64,000 bases of DNA. It comes from an uncultured Collinsella sp. Lineage in GTDB: Bacteria > Actinomycetota > Coriobacteriia > Coriobacteriales > Coriobacteriaceae. The notes below the pieces were generated by a model. It made no database searches. It was not told the DNA's origin and saw nothing but the letters and a program-made list of their open reading frames with translations. Made by a program: the position numbers and the translations under genes. The DNA lies in assembly GCA_900549715.1 (NCBI GenBank), contig URPK01000001.1:1-64000 (forward strand). The letters are read 5' to 3'. Shown here in pieces: positions 52,935-61,223 of this stretch. How positions within the stretch are numbered: the first letter of the stretch is position 1; each line of letters begins with the position of its first letter.

Positions 52935-54335
52935 ATGGATAAGATCAAGCTCGGTTTTGTGCCCACGCGCCGCAGCATCTTTAGCGCGCCGGACGCGCTT
53001 AAGTATCGCGGCCTGACGGCTGATCGCCTGCGCGAGATCGGTGTCGACATCGTGGACATCGACGACATTAACGACGAGGGCCTGCTGTTTGACGACAGCC
53101 ATATCGAGCCTATCGTCAAGAAGTTCCGCGCCGAGGGCGTCGACGGCATCATGCTGTGCCACGCCAACTTTGGTACCGAGTACGTTTGCGCCCGCCTTGC
53201 CCGCGAGCTCGGTCTGCCCGTGCTGCTGTGGGGCCCGCGCGACGAGCGTCCCGAGCCCGACGGCACCCGCCTGCGCGATAGCCAGTGCGGCCTGTTCGCC
53301 ACCGGCAAGGTTCTGCGCCGCTTCCAGGTTCCCTTTACCTATATGACCAACTGCCGCCTGACCGACCCCGAGTTCGAACGCGGCGTTTGGGACTTCTTGG
53401 CCGTGTGCAACGTGGTCAAGACCTTCAAGCACACCCGCATCCTGCAGATGGCCACCCGTCCGTTCGACTTCTGGTCGACCATGTGCAACGAGGGCGAGCT
53501 GCTCGAGAAGTTCAACATCCAGCTTTCGCCCATCCCCATGACCGAGCTTGTCCAGGCCGTGCGCGACGCCCAGGCCGACGAGCAGGCCATGGCCGCCATG
53601 CTCGCCCACATTAGCGACAGCTTCGAGATCTGCATCCCCGAGGATAAGGTTCCCGCGGTTGCCGGTCTTGCCATCGCCATGAAGCGCTTGGTCGAGAAGT
53701 ACGGCTGCAACGCTGGCGCCATCCAGTGCTGGAACGCCCTGCAGGACGAGCTGGGCATTATGCCCTGCGCCGCCAACGCCATCCTCAACGAGATGGGTAT
53801 CCCCGTCGTGTGCGAGACCGATATCCACGGCGCCATCACCGCGCTGATGGTCGAGGCCGCCGACCTGGGCCGTCACCGCGGCATGTTCGCCGACTGGACC
53901 GTGCGTCATCCCGACAACGAGAACGGCGAGCTGCTGCAGCACTGCGGCCCCTGGCCCTGCAGCTGCGCGGCCGTCAAGCCCAAGCTCACCTACCCGCTGG
54001 CGTTCGATCACCCCGGCGCGCTGACGGCCGAGGCCAAGCACGGCGACCTCACCCTTGCCCGTTTTGACGGCGACAACGGCGAGTACTCGCTGCTGCTGGG
54101 CAATGCCCGCGGCATCGACGGCCCGGCCGGCATGGGCACCTACCTGTGGGTCGAGGTCGACAACCTCAAGCGCCTCGAGGCCAAGATCGTCGAGGGTCCC
54201 TACATCCACCACTGCGTCGCCATTCACGCCAACGTGGTGCCGGTGCTCTACGAGGCGTGCAAGTACATCGGCATTGCCCCCGACCTGTACGACCCCATCG
54301 AAGAAGACGTTAAAGCCTACCTGCGAGGAGAGTAG
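52935..54335 (+). CDS. L-fucose/L-arabinose isomerase-family protein
   Basis: This 466-residue protein belongs to the FucI/AraA-like isomerase superfamily (short form, about 460-490 residues). Visible features are MLCHANFGTEYVCARLAREL (residues about 72-91), PFTYMTNCRLTD, and a metal-site region in the second half (ETDIHGAITALMVEAADLGR, then HCGPWPCSCA). It would interconvert an aldose and a ketose; the exact sugar cannot be told. GGGGAGGA precedes ATG 52935. The transketolase genes follow after 2 nt, so the isomerase product probably ends up in the pentose phosphate pathway. Confidence 0.9.
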   Translation: MDKIKLGFVPTRRSIFSAPDALKYRGLTADRLREIGVDIVDIDDINDEGLLFDDSHIEPIVKKFRAEGVDGIMLCHANFGTEYVCARLARELGLPVLLWGPRDERPEPDGTRLRDSQCGLFATGKVLRRFQVPFTYMTNCRLTDPEFERGVWDFLAVCNVVKTFKHTRILQMATRPFDFWSTMCNEGELLEKFNIQLSPIPMTELVQAVRDAQADEQAMAAMLAHISDSFEICIPEDKVPAVAGLAIAMKRLVEKYGCNAGAIQCWNALQDELGIMPCAANAILNEMGIPVVCETDIHGAITALMVEAADLGRHRGMFADWTVRHPDNENGELLQHCGPWPCSCAAVKPKLTYPLAFDHPGALTAEAKHGDLTLARFDGDNGEYSLLLGNARGIDGPAGMGTYLWVEVDNLKRLEAKIVEGPYIHHCVAIHANVVPVLYEACKYIGIAPDLYDPIEEDVKAYLRGE

Positions 54336-54337
54336 AA

Positions 54338-55174
54338 ATGGCAACTATCGAAGAGCTTGAGTCCCTGCGCTGGGACCTTCGCCGCGATTGCGTCGATATC
54401 ATCATGGCTGGCGCCGGCGGCCACATCGGCGGCGACATGTCGGTGATTGACGCCCTCATGACCCTCTATGCCAACCACCTCAACATTTCGCCCGAGACCG
54501 TCGACGATCCCAACCGCGACCGCTTCGTGCTTTCCAAGGGCCATGCCATGGAGGCCTACTACGCGGTGCTCTGCCACGAGGGCTATCTTGACTTCGATGA
54601 CGTCAAGGCCCGCTTCTCCAAGTTCGGCAGCCCCTACATCGGCCATCCCAACAACAAGCTCAAGGGCATCGAGATGAACTCCGGCTCGCTGGGCCACGGC
54701 CTGCCCGTGGCCGTGGGCATGGCGCTCGCCGGCAAGATGGACGGCCGCGACTACCGCGTCTACACCATCATGGGCGATGGCGAGCTTGCCGAGGGCTCGG
54801 TCTGGGAGGGCGCCATGAGCGGCGGCAACTACCAGCTCGATAACCTGTGCGCGCTCGTGGACCGCAACCGCCTGCAGATCAGCGGCAGCACCGAGGACGT
54901 TATGAAGCAGGATTCGCAGGAGGAGCGCTGGGCCGCCTTCGGTTGGAACGTGCTGTCCATTCCGGGCAACGACGTCCAGGCCATCGACGCCGCGCTGACG
55001 CTGGCCGCCGAGACCAAGGGTAAGCCCACGGTCATCATCCTCAACACGGTGAAGGGCTACGGCTCGCCGGTTATGGAGGACAAGGCCGCCTGGCATCATC
55101 ACCTGCCCAACGATGAGGAATATGCCCAGATCATCGCCGATTTCGCTGCCCATAAGGAGGCTATCAATGGCTAA
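54338..55174 (+). CDS. Transketolase, N-terminal (ThDP-binding) subunit
   Basis: This 278-residue protein is the pyrophosphate-binding half of a split transketolase. GGHIGGDMSVIDALMTLY and SKGHAMEAYYAVL are at the N-terminus, and the ThDP/Mg motif runs from GDGELAEGSVWEGA to VDRNRLQ (near residue 147-180). It pairs with the next gene product to move two-carbon units between sugar phosphates. The start lies 2 nt after the isomerase stop, and the end overlaps the next gene by 8 nt. Confidence 0.95.
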   Translation: MATIEELESLRWDLRRDCVDIIMAGAGGHIGGDMSVIDALMTLYANHLNISPETVDDPNRDRFVLSKGHAMEAYYAVLCHEGYLDFDDVKARFSKFGSPYIGHPNNKLKGIEMNSGSLGHGLPVAVGMALAGKMDGRDYRVYTIMGDGELAEGSVWEGAMSGGNYQLDNLCALVDRNRLQISGSTEDVMKQDSQEERWAAFGWNVLSIPGNDVQAIDAALTLAAETKGKPTVIILNTVKGYGSPVMEDKAAWHHHLPNDEEYAQIIADFAAHKEAING

Positions 55175-56108
55175 CAAGATCGCCAACCGCAAGGCTATCT
55201 GCGACACGCTGCTCGAGGCCGCCGCAACCGATAAAGACATCGTCGTCTTGTGCTCCGACTCCCGCGGCTCCGCATCGCTCACGCCGTTCTTCGATCAGTA
55301 TCCCCAGCAGTCCATTGAGGTCGGCATCGCCGAGCAGGACCTGGTGAGTATCGCCGCCGGTATGGCCTCGTGCGGCAAGAAGGCCTGGGCCGCCTCGCCG
55401 GCGTCCTTTGTGACCACGCGCTCGTATGAGCAGTGCAAGGTCGACGTTTCGTACTCCAACACCAACGTCAAGCTCATCGGCATCTCGGGCGGCGTGTCCT
55501 ACGGCGCCTTAGGCATGAGCCATCACTCCGCGCAGGATATCGCCGCCATGAGCGCGATTCCCAACATGCGCGTGTATCTGCCGAGCGATCGATTCCAGAC
55601 CGCCGAGCTCGTGCGTGCCCTGGTCGCCGACAACAAGCCGGCCTACATCCGCGTGGGCCGCAACCCGGTGGAGGACGTGTACACCGAGGACGAGTGCCCG
55701 TTCCAGATGGATCGCGCCACCTGGGTGCGTCGCGGCGCCGATGTGACGATTGTCGCCACCGGCGAGATGGTCCGCCATGCCGTGGACGCCGCCGATCTGC
55801 TGGCCGAGCAGGGCATCTCGGCAACGGTACTCGACATGTATTGCGTCAAGCCGCTCGATGCTGAGGCTGTGATCGAGGCCGCCGGTGCCACGCGCGCCGT
55901 CGTGACCGTCGAGGAGCACAGCCCCTTCGGCGGCCTGGGTTCCATGGTCGCGCAGGTCGTGGGCGAGCATTGCCCGCGTCCGGTCAAGTGCCTCTCCCTG
56001 CCCGATGCGCCGGTCATCACCGGCACGAGCCCCGAGGTCTTTGCGCACTACGGCCTGACGGGTGCCGGAATCGCGCAGACCGTCGCCGAGTTCTTGCCCG
56101 CAGAGTAA
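55167..56108 (+). CDS. Transketolase, C-terminal (pyrimidine-binding) subunit
   Basis: This 313-residue protein is the second half of the split transketolase. It has the pyrimidine-binding domain (IEVGIAEQDLVSIAAGMASC, with the catalytic Glu in AEQD) and the C-terminal domain (VTVEEHSPFGGLGS). AAGGAGG inside the previous gene precedes ATG 55167. Split transketolases of this kind are common in anaerobic gut bacteria. A palindrome after the stop may end the operon. Confidence 0.95.
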   Translation: MANKIANRKAICDTLLEAAATDKDIVVLCSDSRGSASLTPFFDQYPQQSIEVGIAEQDLVSIAAGMASCGKKAWAASPASFVTTRSYEQCKVDVSYSNTNVKLIGISGGVSYGALGMSHHSAQDIAAMSAIPNMRVYLPSDRFQTAELVRALVADNKPAYIRVGRNPVEDVYTEDECPFQMDRATWVRRGADVTIVATGEMVRHAVDAADLLAEQGISATVLDMYCVKPLDAEAVIEAAGATRAVVTVEEHSPFGGLGSMVAQVVGEHCPRPVKCLSLPDAPVITGTSPEVFAHYGLTGAGIAQTVAEFLPAE

Positions 56109-56111
56109 CTG

Positions 56112-56150
56112 GAATGTGACAAAGGGACCGCCCCTTTGTCACATTCGTTT
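56112..56150. repeat. CTTTGTCAC palindrome, possibly a terminator
   Basis: GAATGTGACAAAGGG (56112-56126) pairs perfectly with CCCTTTGTCACATTC (56132-56146), then gtttt. It could end the transketolase transcript. Its sequence type resembles the CTTTGTGGTGG palindrome at 59221-59266. Confidence 0.75.
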
Positions 56151-56164
56151 TGAAAGGGGTGGCC

Positions 56165-57655
56165 ATGGGCCGCTACATCATCGGAATCGATCAATCCACG
56201 CAGGGCACCAAGGCGCTGCTGGTGGACGAGGGCGGCCATCTGATCCATCGCGCCGACCGCTCGCATCGCCAGATTGTCAACGAGGCCGGCTGGGTGAGCC
56301 ATGATCCAGCCGAGATCGCCGCCAACGTGCTGGCCGTGGCGCGCGCCGTGGTGGAGGAGACCGGGGTCGATCCGGCCGACGTCGCCGGCATCGGCATCTC
56401 CAACCAGCGCGAGACTACCGTTGCCTGGAATCGCACGACGGGCGAGCCGCTGTGCGATGCCGTGGTGTGGCAGTGCGCCCGCGCCCGCGAGCTGTGCGAC
56501 GAGCTGGCTGCGCGCGAAGGCGTGGCCGAGCTGGTGCGTGACACGACGGGTCTGGTGCTCTCGCCCTACTATCCGGCGGGCAAGATGGCCTGGATCCTCG
56601 CGAACGTTCCCGCGGCTGCCGAGGCCGCGGCGGCGGGCGAGCTGTGCCTGGGCACCATCGATGCCTGGGTGGTCTGGACGCTCACGGGCGGCGCGGAGTT
56701 CCGCTGCGACTGGTCCAATGCCAGCCGCACGCAGCTTTTTGACCTGCGCCGTGGCTGCTGGAGCGAGCCGGTGTGCGAGGCCTTTGGTGTCAATCCGGCG
56801 TGTCTGCCGCAGGTGACCGATTCCGATGGCCTGTTCGGTACAACGGACCTGGGCGGCTTTTTGCCGGCGCCCGTGCCCATTCACGGCGTGCTCGGCGACA
56901 GCCATGCCGCCTTGTTTGCCCAGGGCTGCCATAGCCGCGGCATGGCCAAGGCGACCTATGGCACCGGAAGCTCGGTCATGATGAACGTCGGCGACGAGTT
57001 CGTCGCCAGCTCGCATGGGCTTTCGAGCTCGCTCGCATGGCGTATGGACGGCGTGACCGAGTACGTGCTCGAGGGCAACGTGAGCTACGCCGGCGCCGTC
57101 AAGACGTGGCTGCGCGACGACCTGGAGCTCATCAACAATCCCGAGGAAGTCACCGACCTGTGTTACGCCGCCAATCCGGCGAGCCGCGTCTACTTTGTGC
57201 CGGCGTTCACTGGCCTGGGCGCGCCGCACTGGGCGAGCGATGCCGAGGGCTGCGTCTTTGGCATGACGCGCACCACGGGCCGTGCGGAGTTCGTAAAGGC
57301 CGCCGACGAGTCGATCGCCTATCAAATCTTTGACGTGATCGATGCGATGGTCGAGGATTCGGGCGCGGCACTGGCCGAGCTTCGTGTTGACGGCGGTCCC
57401 ACGCGCGACGCGTACCTGATGCAGTTTGAGAGCGACCTGGTCGGCTCGCCCATCCGCATTGCGAGCAACGACGAGATGAGCGGTCTGGGTGCGGCTTGGG
57501 CCTGCGGCATTGCGCTGGGCATGTACACGCGCGATGTCGTTGACGTCTACGGCGCCCGCGGCATCGTGGAGCCTGCCATGCCTGCCGACGAGCGAGCCAA
57601 AAAGATCGCCGGCTGGCGTCACGCCGTCGACGCGACCATCGCCTACACTGCCTAG
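56165..57655 (+). CDS. FGGY-family carbohydrate kinase
   Basis: This 496-residue protein has the two FGGY domains: DQSTQGTKALLVDEGG at the N-terminus, GIGISNQRETTVAWNRTTGE near residue 78, and the ATP-binding part with YGTGSSVMMNVG (about 262) and ELRVDGGPTRDAYLMQF (about 408). The SNQRET...W-x-R stretch recalls glycerol kinase and xylulokinase. By context it probably phosphorylates the ketose made by the isomerase; this is inference. AAAGGGG precedes ATG 56165; an in-frame TTG at 56150 is less likely. Confidence 0.92.
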   Translation: MGRYIIGIDQSTQGTKALLVDEGGHLIHRADRSHRQIVNEAGWVSHDPAEIAANVLAVARAVVEETGVDPADVAGIGISNQRETTVAWNRTTGEPLCDAVVWQCARARELCDELAAREGVAELVRDTTGLVLSPYYPAGKMAWILANVPAAAEAAAAGELCLGTIDAWVVWTLTGGAEFRCDWSNASRTQLFDLRRGCWSEPVCEAFGVNPACLPQVTDSDGLFGTTDLGGFLPAPVPIHGVLGDSHAALFAQGCHSRGMAKATYGTGSSVMMNVGDEFVASSHGLSSSLAWRMDGVTEYVLEGNVSYAGAVKTWLRDDLELINNPEEVTDLCYAANPASRVYFVPAFTGLGAPHWASDAEGCVFGMTRTTGRAEFVKAADESIAYQIFDVIDAMVEDSGAALAELRVDGGPTRDAYLMQFESDLVGSPIRIASNDEMSGLGAAWACGIALGMYTRDVVDVYGARGIVEPAMPADERAKKIAGWRHAVDATIAYTA

Positions 57656-57694
57656 GCGGCTGCGCGGCGCCCGCAGGCTATTCCCGGGCAGCTC

Positions 57695-57771
57695 ATTTGG
57701 GACGGGGCTTTTTTGACTGGTATGATTGGTGCGACCATTCGAACCAGCTAAAAGAGCCCCGTCCCAAATTG
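57695..57771 (+). promoter_or_regulatory. Inverted repeat containing a likely luxS promoter
   Basis: tttgggacggggctttttt (57696 on) and aaaagagccccgtcccaaa (57750 on) are inverted copies around a loop with a second small pairing (actggt/accagc). Inside, TTGGGA (57697-57702) and TATGAT (57721-57726) are spaced by 18 bp and fit a promoter for luxS, 65 bp downstream. The element may both end the kinase transcript and start the next one. Confidence 0.5.
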
Positions 57772-57790
57772 ACTACCGAGAGGAACTGCC

Positions 57791-58279
57791 ATGGAGCGTA
57801 TCGCGAGTTTTTCCGTTGACCATCTGCTGCTCGAGCCCGGCGTGTATGTGAGCCGCATCGACCGCGATCCGGCGACCGGCGCCGCCGTCACCACCTTTGA
57901 CCTGCGCTTGACCACGCCCAACAAAGAGCCGGTCATGAACACGGCCGAGTGCCACACCATCGAGCATCTGGGCGCGACGTTCCTTCGCAACCATGCCGAG
58001 TGGTCGAGCCGCATTGTCTACTTTGGTCCCATGGGCTGCCGCACGGGCTTTTACCTGGTTGTTTTTGGTGAGCTGACGAGCGAGGAGATCTTGCCGCTCG
58101 TGCGCGAGCTGTTCGAGTTTGTCGCGGGCTTTGAGGGCGATGTTCCCGGTGCCGCTCCCGAGGAGTGCGGTAACTACCTGGACCAGAACCTCCCCATGGC
58201 AAACTGGCTTGCGCGTCGCTATCTCGACCGCGATCTGGCCGATATCGACGAGAAGCACCTGCACTATCAGCAGGCGTAA
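57791..58279 (+). CDS. luxS: S-ribosylhomocysteine lyase
   Basis: This 162-residue protein keeps all LuxS key residues: metal ligands His55 and His59 with Glu58 (HTIEH), Cys126 (EECGN), and the catalytic Cys83 in MGCRTGFY. It splits S-ribosylhomocysteine to homocysteine and DPD, the precursor of AI-2, in the activated methyl cycle. It is a one-gene unit with its own promoter and terminator. Nearby sugar genes may use AI-2-like sugars, but no lsr genes are seen. Confidence 0.97.
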   Translation: MERIASFSVDHLLLEPGVYVSRIDRDPATGAAVTTFDLRLTTPNKEPVMNTAECHTIEHLGATFLRNHAEWSSRIVYFGPMGCRTGFYLVVFGELTSEEILPLVRELFEFVAGFEGDVPGAAPEECGNYLDQNLPMANWLARRYLDRDLADIDEKHLHYQQA

Positions 58280-58307
58280 GGGCTTTATCGCCCAAAGCGC
58301 GCGCATT

Positions 58308-58339
58308 GGGCGCCTTCGCTTATGCGGGGGCGCCTTTTT
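58308..58339 (+). terminator. Terminator of luxS
   Basis: GGCGCC (58309-58314) pairs with GGCGCC (58329-58334), with further pairing of CGC/GCG inside; TTTTT follows. Confidence 0.8.
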
Positions 58340-58380
58340 GTTGAGTGGTCGGGACGAGCGTTCAAAATCGCTCATGTTTG

Positions 58381-58414
58381 TTCTAGAATGTTCGTACTGT
58401 CACATAAACGAACA
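58381..58414 (+). promoter_or_regulatory. Operator-like palindromes upstream of the DUF4867 gene
   Basis: TTCTAGAA (58381-58388) is a perfect palindrome, directly followed by TGTTCGT (58389-58395), which has an inverted partner ACGAACA at 58408-58414. They end 9 nt before the start codon, overlapping the ribosome-site region, as expected for a repressor site. Confidence 0.5.
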
Positions 58415-58423
58415 GGAGTGAAC

Positions 58424-59068
58424 ATGCATATCTATTCTGTCAACGATCCCGAGTTCAAATCCTATGGCAACGTTTGGGATGACGTTCCGTCCGAGCTCAC
58501 GTCGCCCGTGCTCGAGGCGCTCTCTGCCACGCCCATTCCCGAGGGCGGCAAGTACGTAGCAAGTGCGCCGGAGCTCGAGGGCGTCAAGGATGCCGACAAA
58601 CTGGGCTTTCTCATGTTTGGCGGCCGCCCCTTCCAGCTCGGCTGGTGCAACGGCCACAACACACGCCTCAACTGCCTGGAGTATCACCGCGCCAGCGAGT
58701 TTAACCTGGGCGCCCGCGACTTTATCCTGCTCGTGGCGCATCGCTGGGAGATCGAGGACGGCAAGCTCGACACCGCGTGCGTCAAGGCGTTCCGCGTGCC
58801 GGCGGGTACGGTCGTCGAAGTCTTCAACACCACGCTCCACTACACGCCCTGCATGGTCGACGACGGCGGCTTCCAGGTGATGGTGGCGCTGCCGGCGGGC
58901 ACCAATGGCCCGCGCCCCGAGGCCGCAGCCGACATGCCTGCCGCCGGTGACAGCCACTGCTACTGGAAGGCCGACAAGTGGGTTCTCTGCCACGCAGATA
59001 GTCCCAAGGCTGCCGAGGGCGGCTACGTGGGCCTCGTCGGCAAGAACCTCGACATCGCCTGTGACTAG
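58424..59068 (+). CDS. DUF4867-family protein (cupin-like)
   Basis: This 214-residue protein matches the DUF4867 family: HIYSVNDPEFKSYGNVWDDV at the start, then GWCNGHNTRLNCLEYHRASE and FRVPAGTVVEVFNTTLHYTP. The last two recall a cupin-like fold with metal-binding histidines, as in ureidoglycolate lyase. Members are usually found among carbohydrate genes; the reaction is unknown. AGGAG lies before ATG 58424. The next gene is a phospho-beta-glucosidase after 344 bp of repeats, so it is not clearly part of one operon. Confidence 0.85.
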   Translation: MHIYSVNDPEFKSYGNVWDDVPSELTSPVLEALSATPIPEGGKYVASAPELEGVKDADKLGFLMFGGRPFQLGWCNGHNTRLNCLEYHRASEFNLGARDFILLVAHRWEIEDGKLDTACVKAFRVPAGTVVEVFNTTLHYTPCMVDDGGFQVMVALPAGTNGPRPEAAADMPAAGDSHCYWKADKWVLCHADSPKAAEGGYVGLVGKNLDIACD

Positions 59069-59076
59069 CATCTTCC

Positions 59077-59266
59077 GTCTCGATTTGTAACATCTAGCGG
59101 GCTAAATCGTCTCTACCTGTTACAGATTTAGACAAACTGCGGGGGGCTGCCCGAAAATCTCGATCTGTAACACCAAGCCCGGTTTTGGCTGCCTACCTGT
59201 TACAGATCGAGACAAACCGTCCCCAACCACCACAAAGGTGCCTGTTCCCTTTGTGGTGGTTTGGGG
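59077..59266. repeat. Two TGTTACAGATC-type hairpins plus a CTTTGTGGTGG palindrome
   Basis: Hairpin 1 pairs gtctcgatttgtaaca (59077-59092) with tgttacagatttagac (59118-59133). Hairpin 2 pairs tctcgatctgtaaca (59158-59172) with tgttacagatcgaga (59208-59222). A third palindrome pairs ccccaaccaccacaaagg (59221-59238) with cctttgtggtggtttgggg (59248-59266). The first two match the pair at 279-415. The remaining part up to 59412 has no recognised feature apart from the start region of the next gene. Confidence 0.85.
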
Positions 59267-59412
59267 CGGCGGTATCAGAAAGTGTCAGGCAGGGGCGGCT
59301 GCCGGACGCCCGTGTGCGAAAAGAAGTGTCGGCCTGCGTCGTTGCCGTTGAGTAGCGCGCTGCTTACGGGGATACTGAAACCACGACAAACAGCGTGTGA
59401 AAGGATTGATGC

Positions 59413-60843
59413 ATGGCTTTCCGTAAAGACTTCCTGTGGGGCGGCGCGACGGCTGCCAACCAGTGCGAGGGCGCTTACGACGTGGATGGCCGCGGCCTGG
59501 CCAACGTGGACGTGGCGCCGCACGGCCCCGAGCGCTATGCGGTGGTCTCCGGCCAGCGCAAGATGCTCGACTTCGAGGACGGCTATTACTACCCCGCGCA
59601 GACCGGCATCGATTTCTATCACCACTACAAGGAGGACATCGCCCTCTTTGCCGAGATGGGCTTTAAGACCTTCCGCATGAGCCTGGCCTGGACCCGCATC
59701 TTCCCCAACGGCGACGAGACTGAGCCCAACGAGGCCGGCCTGGCCTTCTACGAGGACGTGTTCCGCGAGTGTCAGGCGCACGGCATCGAGCCGCTCGTGA
59801 CCATCACGCACTTCGACTGCCCGATTCACCTCATCAAGGAGTACGGCGGCTGGCGCAACCGCAAGCTCATCGACTTCTACAAGAACCTCGCGACCACGAT
59901 CTTCACCCGCTACAAGGGCCTGGTAAAGTACTGGCTTACCTTCAACGAGATCAATATGATCTTGCACCTGCCGTTTATGGGTGCCGGTCTGGTCTTTGAA
60001 GAGGGCGAGAACAAGGAGGCCGTCGAGTACCTGGCCGCCCACAACGAGCTCGTCGCCAGCGCTTGGGCAACCAAGATCGCTCACGAGATCGACCCTGAGG
60101 TCAAGATCGGTTGCATGCTTGCCGCAGGTAGCTACTACCCCTACAGCTGCCGTCCGGGCGATGTGCGCCAGGCGCAGATTGACAACCAGAGCAACTATTT
60201 CTTCGTCGACGTTCAGAGCCGCGGCTACTATCCGGCCTATGCCGTCAAGAAGCTCGAGCGTTTGGGCATCGATGTGGGCATGACGGATGAGGACCGCGAG
60301 ATCCTGGCCGCCAACACCGTCGACTTCATCAGCTTTAGCTACTACAGCACCCGTTGCTCCGCCGGTGCCGATAACCCCGATGTCGAGCGCACCCAGGGCA
60401 ACGCCTTCGCCGGCGCCAAGAACCCCTACCTGCAGGAGAGCCAGTGGGGCTGGGCCATCGATCCGCTGGGCTTCCGCATTACCCTCAACGACCTGTACGA
60501 CCGTTATCAGAAGCCGCTGTTTGTGGTCGAGAACGGCCTGGGCGCCAAGGATGTTGTCGAGGAGGATGGCTCCATCAACGACGACTACCGTATCGACTAC
60601 CTGCGCCAGCATATCGCCGCGATGCGCGATGCGGTGACCGAGGACGGCGTTGACCTGCTGGGCTACACCACCTGGGGCCCAACCGACCTGGTGTCTGCCG
60701 GCACGGGCGAGATGTCCAAGCGCTACGGCTTTATCTATGTCGACCGCGATGATGCGGGCAACGGCACCCTCAAGCGTTCCAAAAAGAAGAGCTTTGACTG
60801 GTACAAACACGTCATCGAGACGAACGGCGAGGACCTGGCCTAA
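59413..60843 (+). CDS. GH1 6-phospho-beta-glucosidase
   Basis: This 476-residue protein is a family 1 glycoside hydrolase. The acid/base Glu179 is in TFNEIN and the nucleophile Glu373 in VVENGLG. FLWGGATAANQCEGAYDVDG and FRMSLAWTRIFPNGDE are typical of the N-terminus. The end has a KRSKKKSFDWYKHVI stretch, where Ser/Lys/Tyr bind the phosphate in 6-phospho-beta-glucosidases (BglA/BglB group). It splits sugars brought in by a PTS; no PTS gene is in the window. Purines GAAAGGA precede the start codon. Confidence 0.95.
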   Translation: MAFRKDFLWGGATAANQCEGAYDVDGRGLANVDVAPHGPERYAVVSGQRKMLDFEDGYYYPAQTGIDFYHHYKEDIALFAEMGFKTFRMSLAWTRIFPNGDETEPNEAGLAFYEDVFRECQAHGIEPLVTITHFDCPIHLIKEYGGWRNRKLIDFYKNLATTIFTRYKGLVKYWLTFNEINMILHLPFMGAGLVFEEGENKEAVEYLAAHNELVASAWATKIAHEIDPEVKIGCMLAAGSYYPYSCRPGDVRQAQIDNQSNYFFVDVQSRGYYPAYAVKKLERLGIDVGMTDEDREILAANTVDFISFSYYSTRCSAGADNPDVERTQGNAFAGAKNPYLQESQWGWAIDPLGFRITLNDLYDRYQKPLFVVENGLGAKDVVEEDGSINDDYRIDYLRQHIAAMRDAVTEDGVDLLGYTTWGPTDLVSAGTGEMSKRYGFIYVDRDDAGNGTLKRSKKKSFDWYKHVIETNGEDLA

Positions 60844-60872
60844 GGCTTCCCAACAACCATAGCCTCCTAACC

Positions 60873-60914
60873 AAAACGCCCGGCGAGCAGTTAATGCCCG
60901 CCGGGCGTTTTGTT
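60873..60914 (+). terminator. Terminator of the GH1 gene
   Basis: AAAACGCCCGGCG (60873-60885) pairs perfectly with CGCCGGGCGTTTT (60899-60911), followed by more T. The A/T ends make it suited to both directions. Confidence 0.9.
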
Positions 60915-60929
60915 AAAAGAAGTGAAAGC

Positions 60930-61139
60930 ACTCATTGGGGACGTACTTAAATGAGTACCCGCAGAATGAGAGTGGATAATCTCCCGTTTTTAGCCTGTTT
61001 GTGGGCTCAAAGTGGGAGATTATCCACTCTCGCCATTTGGGCGTCCAAAAATCCTCGCTCGTTTTGTCTTAGTCATTGGGGACGTTCTTAAACGACTAGT
61101 CGCTGGTCCACTCATTGGGGACGTACTTAAATGAGTGGC
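60930..61139. repeat. GGGGAC repeats around an 18-bp-arm hairpin
   Basis: Copies of the GGGGAC family lie at 60930-60956 (actcattggggacgtactta), 61071-61100 and 61109-61137. Between them, GAGAGTGGATAATCTCCC (60968-60985) and its perfect complement (61014-61031) form a hairpin with a 28-nt loop. The 380-bp gap before the next gene holds nothing else that I recognise. Confidence 0.85.
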
Positions 61140-61223
61140 CCCTGGGGACACCCTTTGCCGTCGGCGGATTTTGGGACATGTGGCCCGCTTTTTGGGCCCG
61201 CCTGTCGGTACACTAAAAGCACT

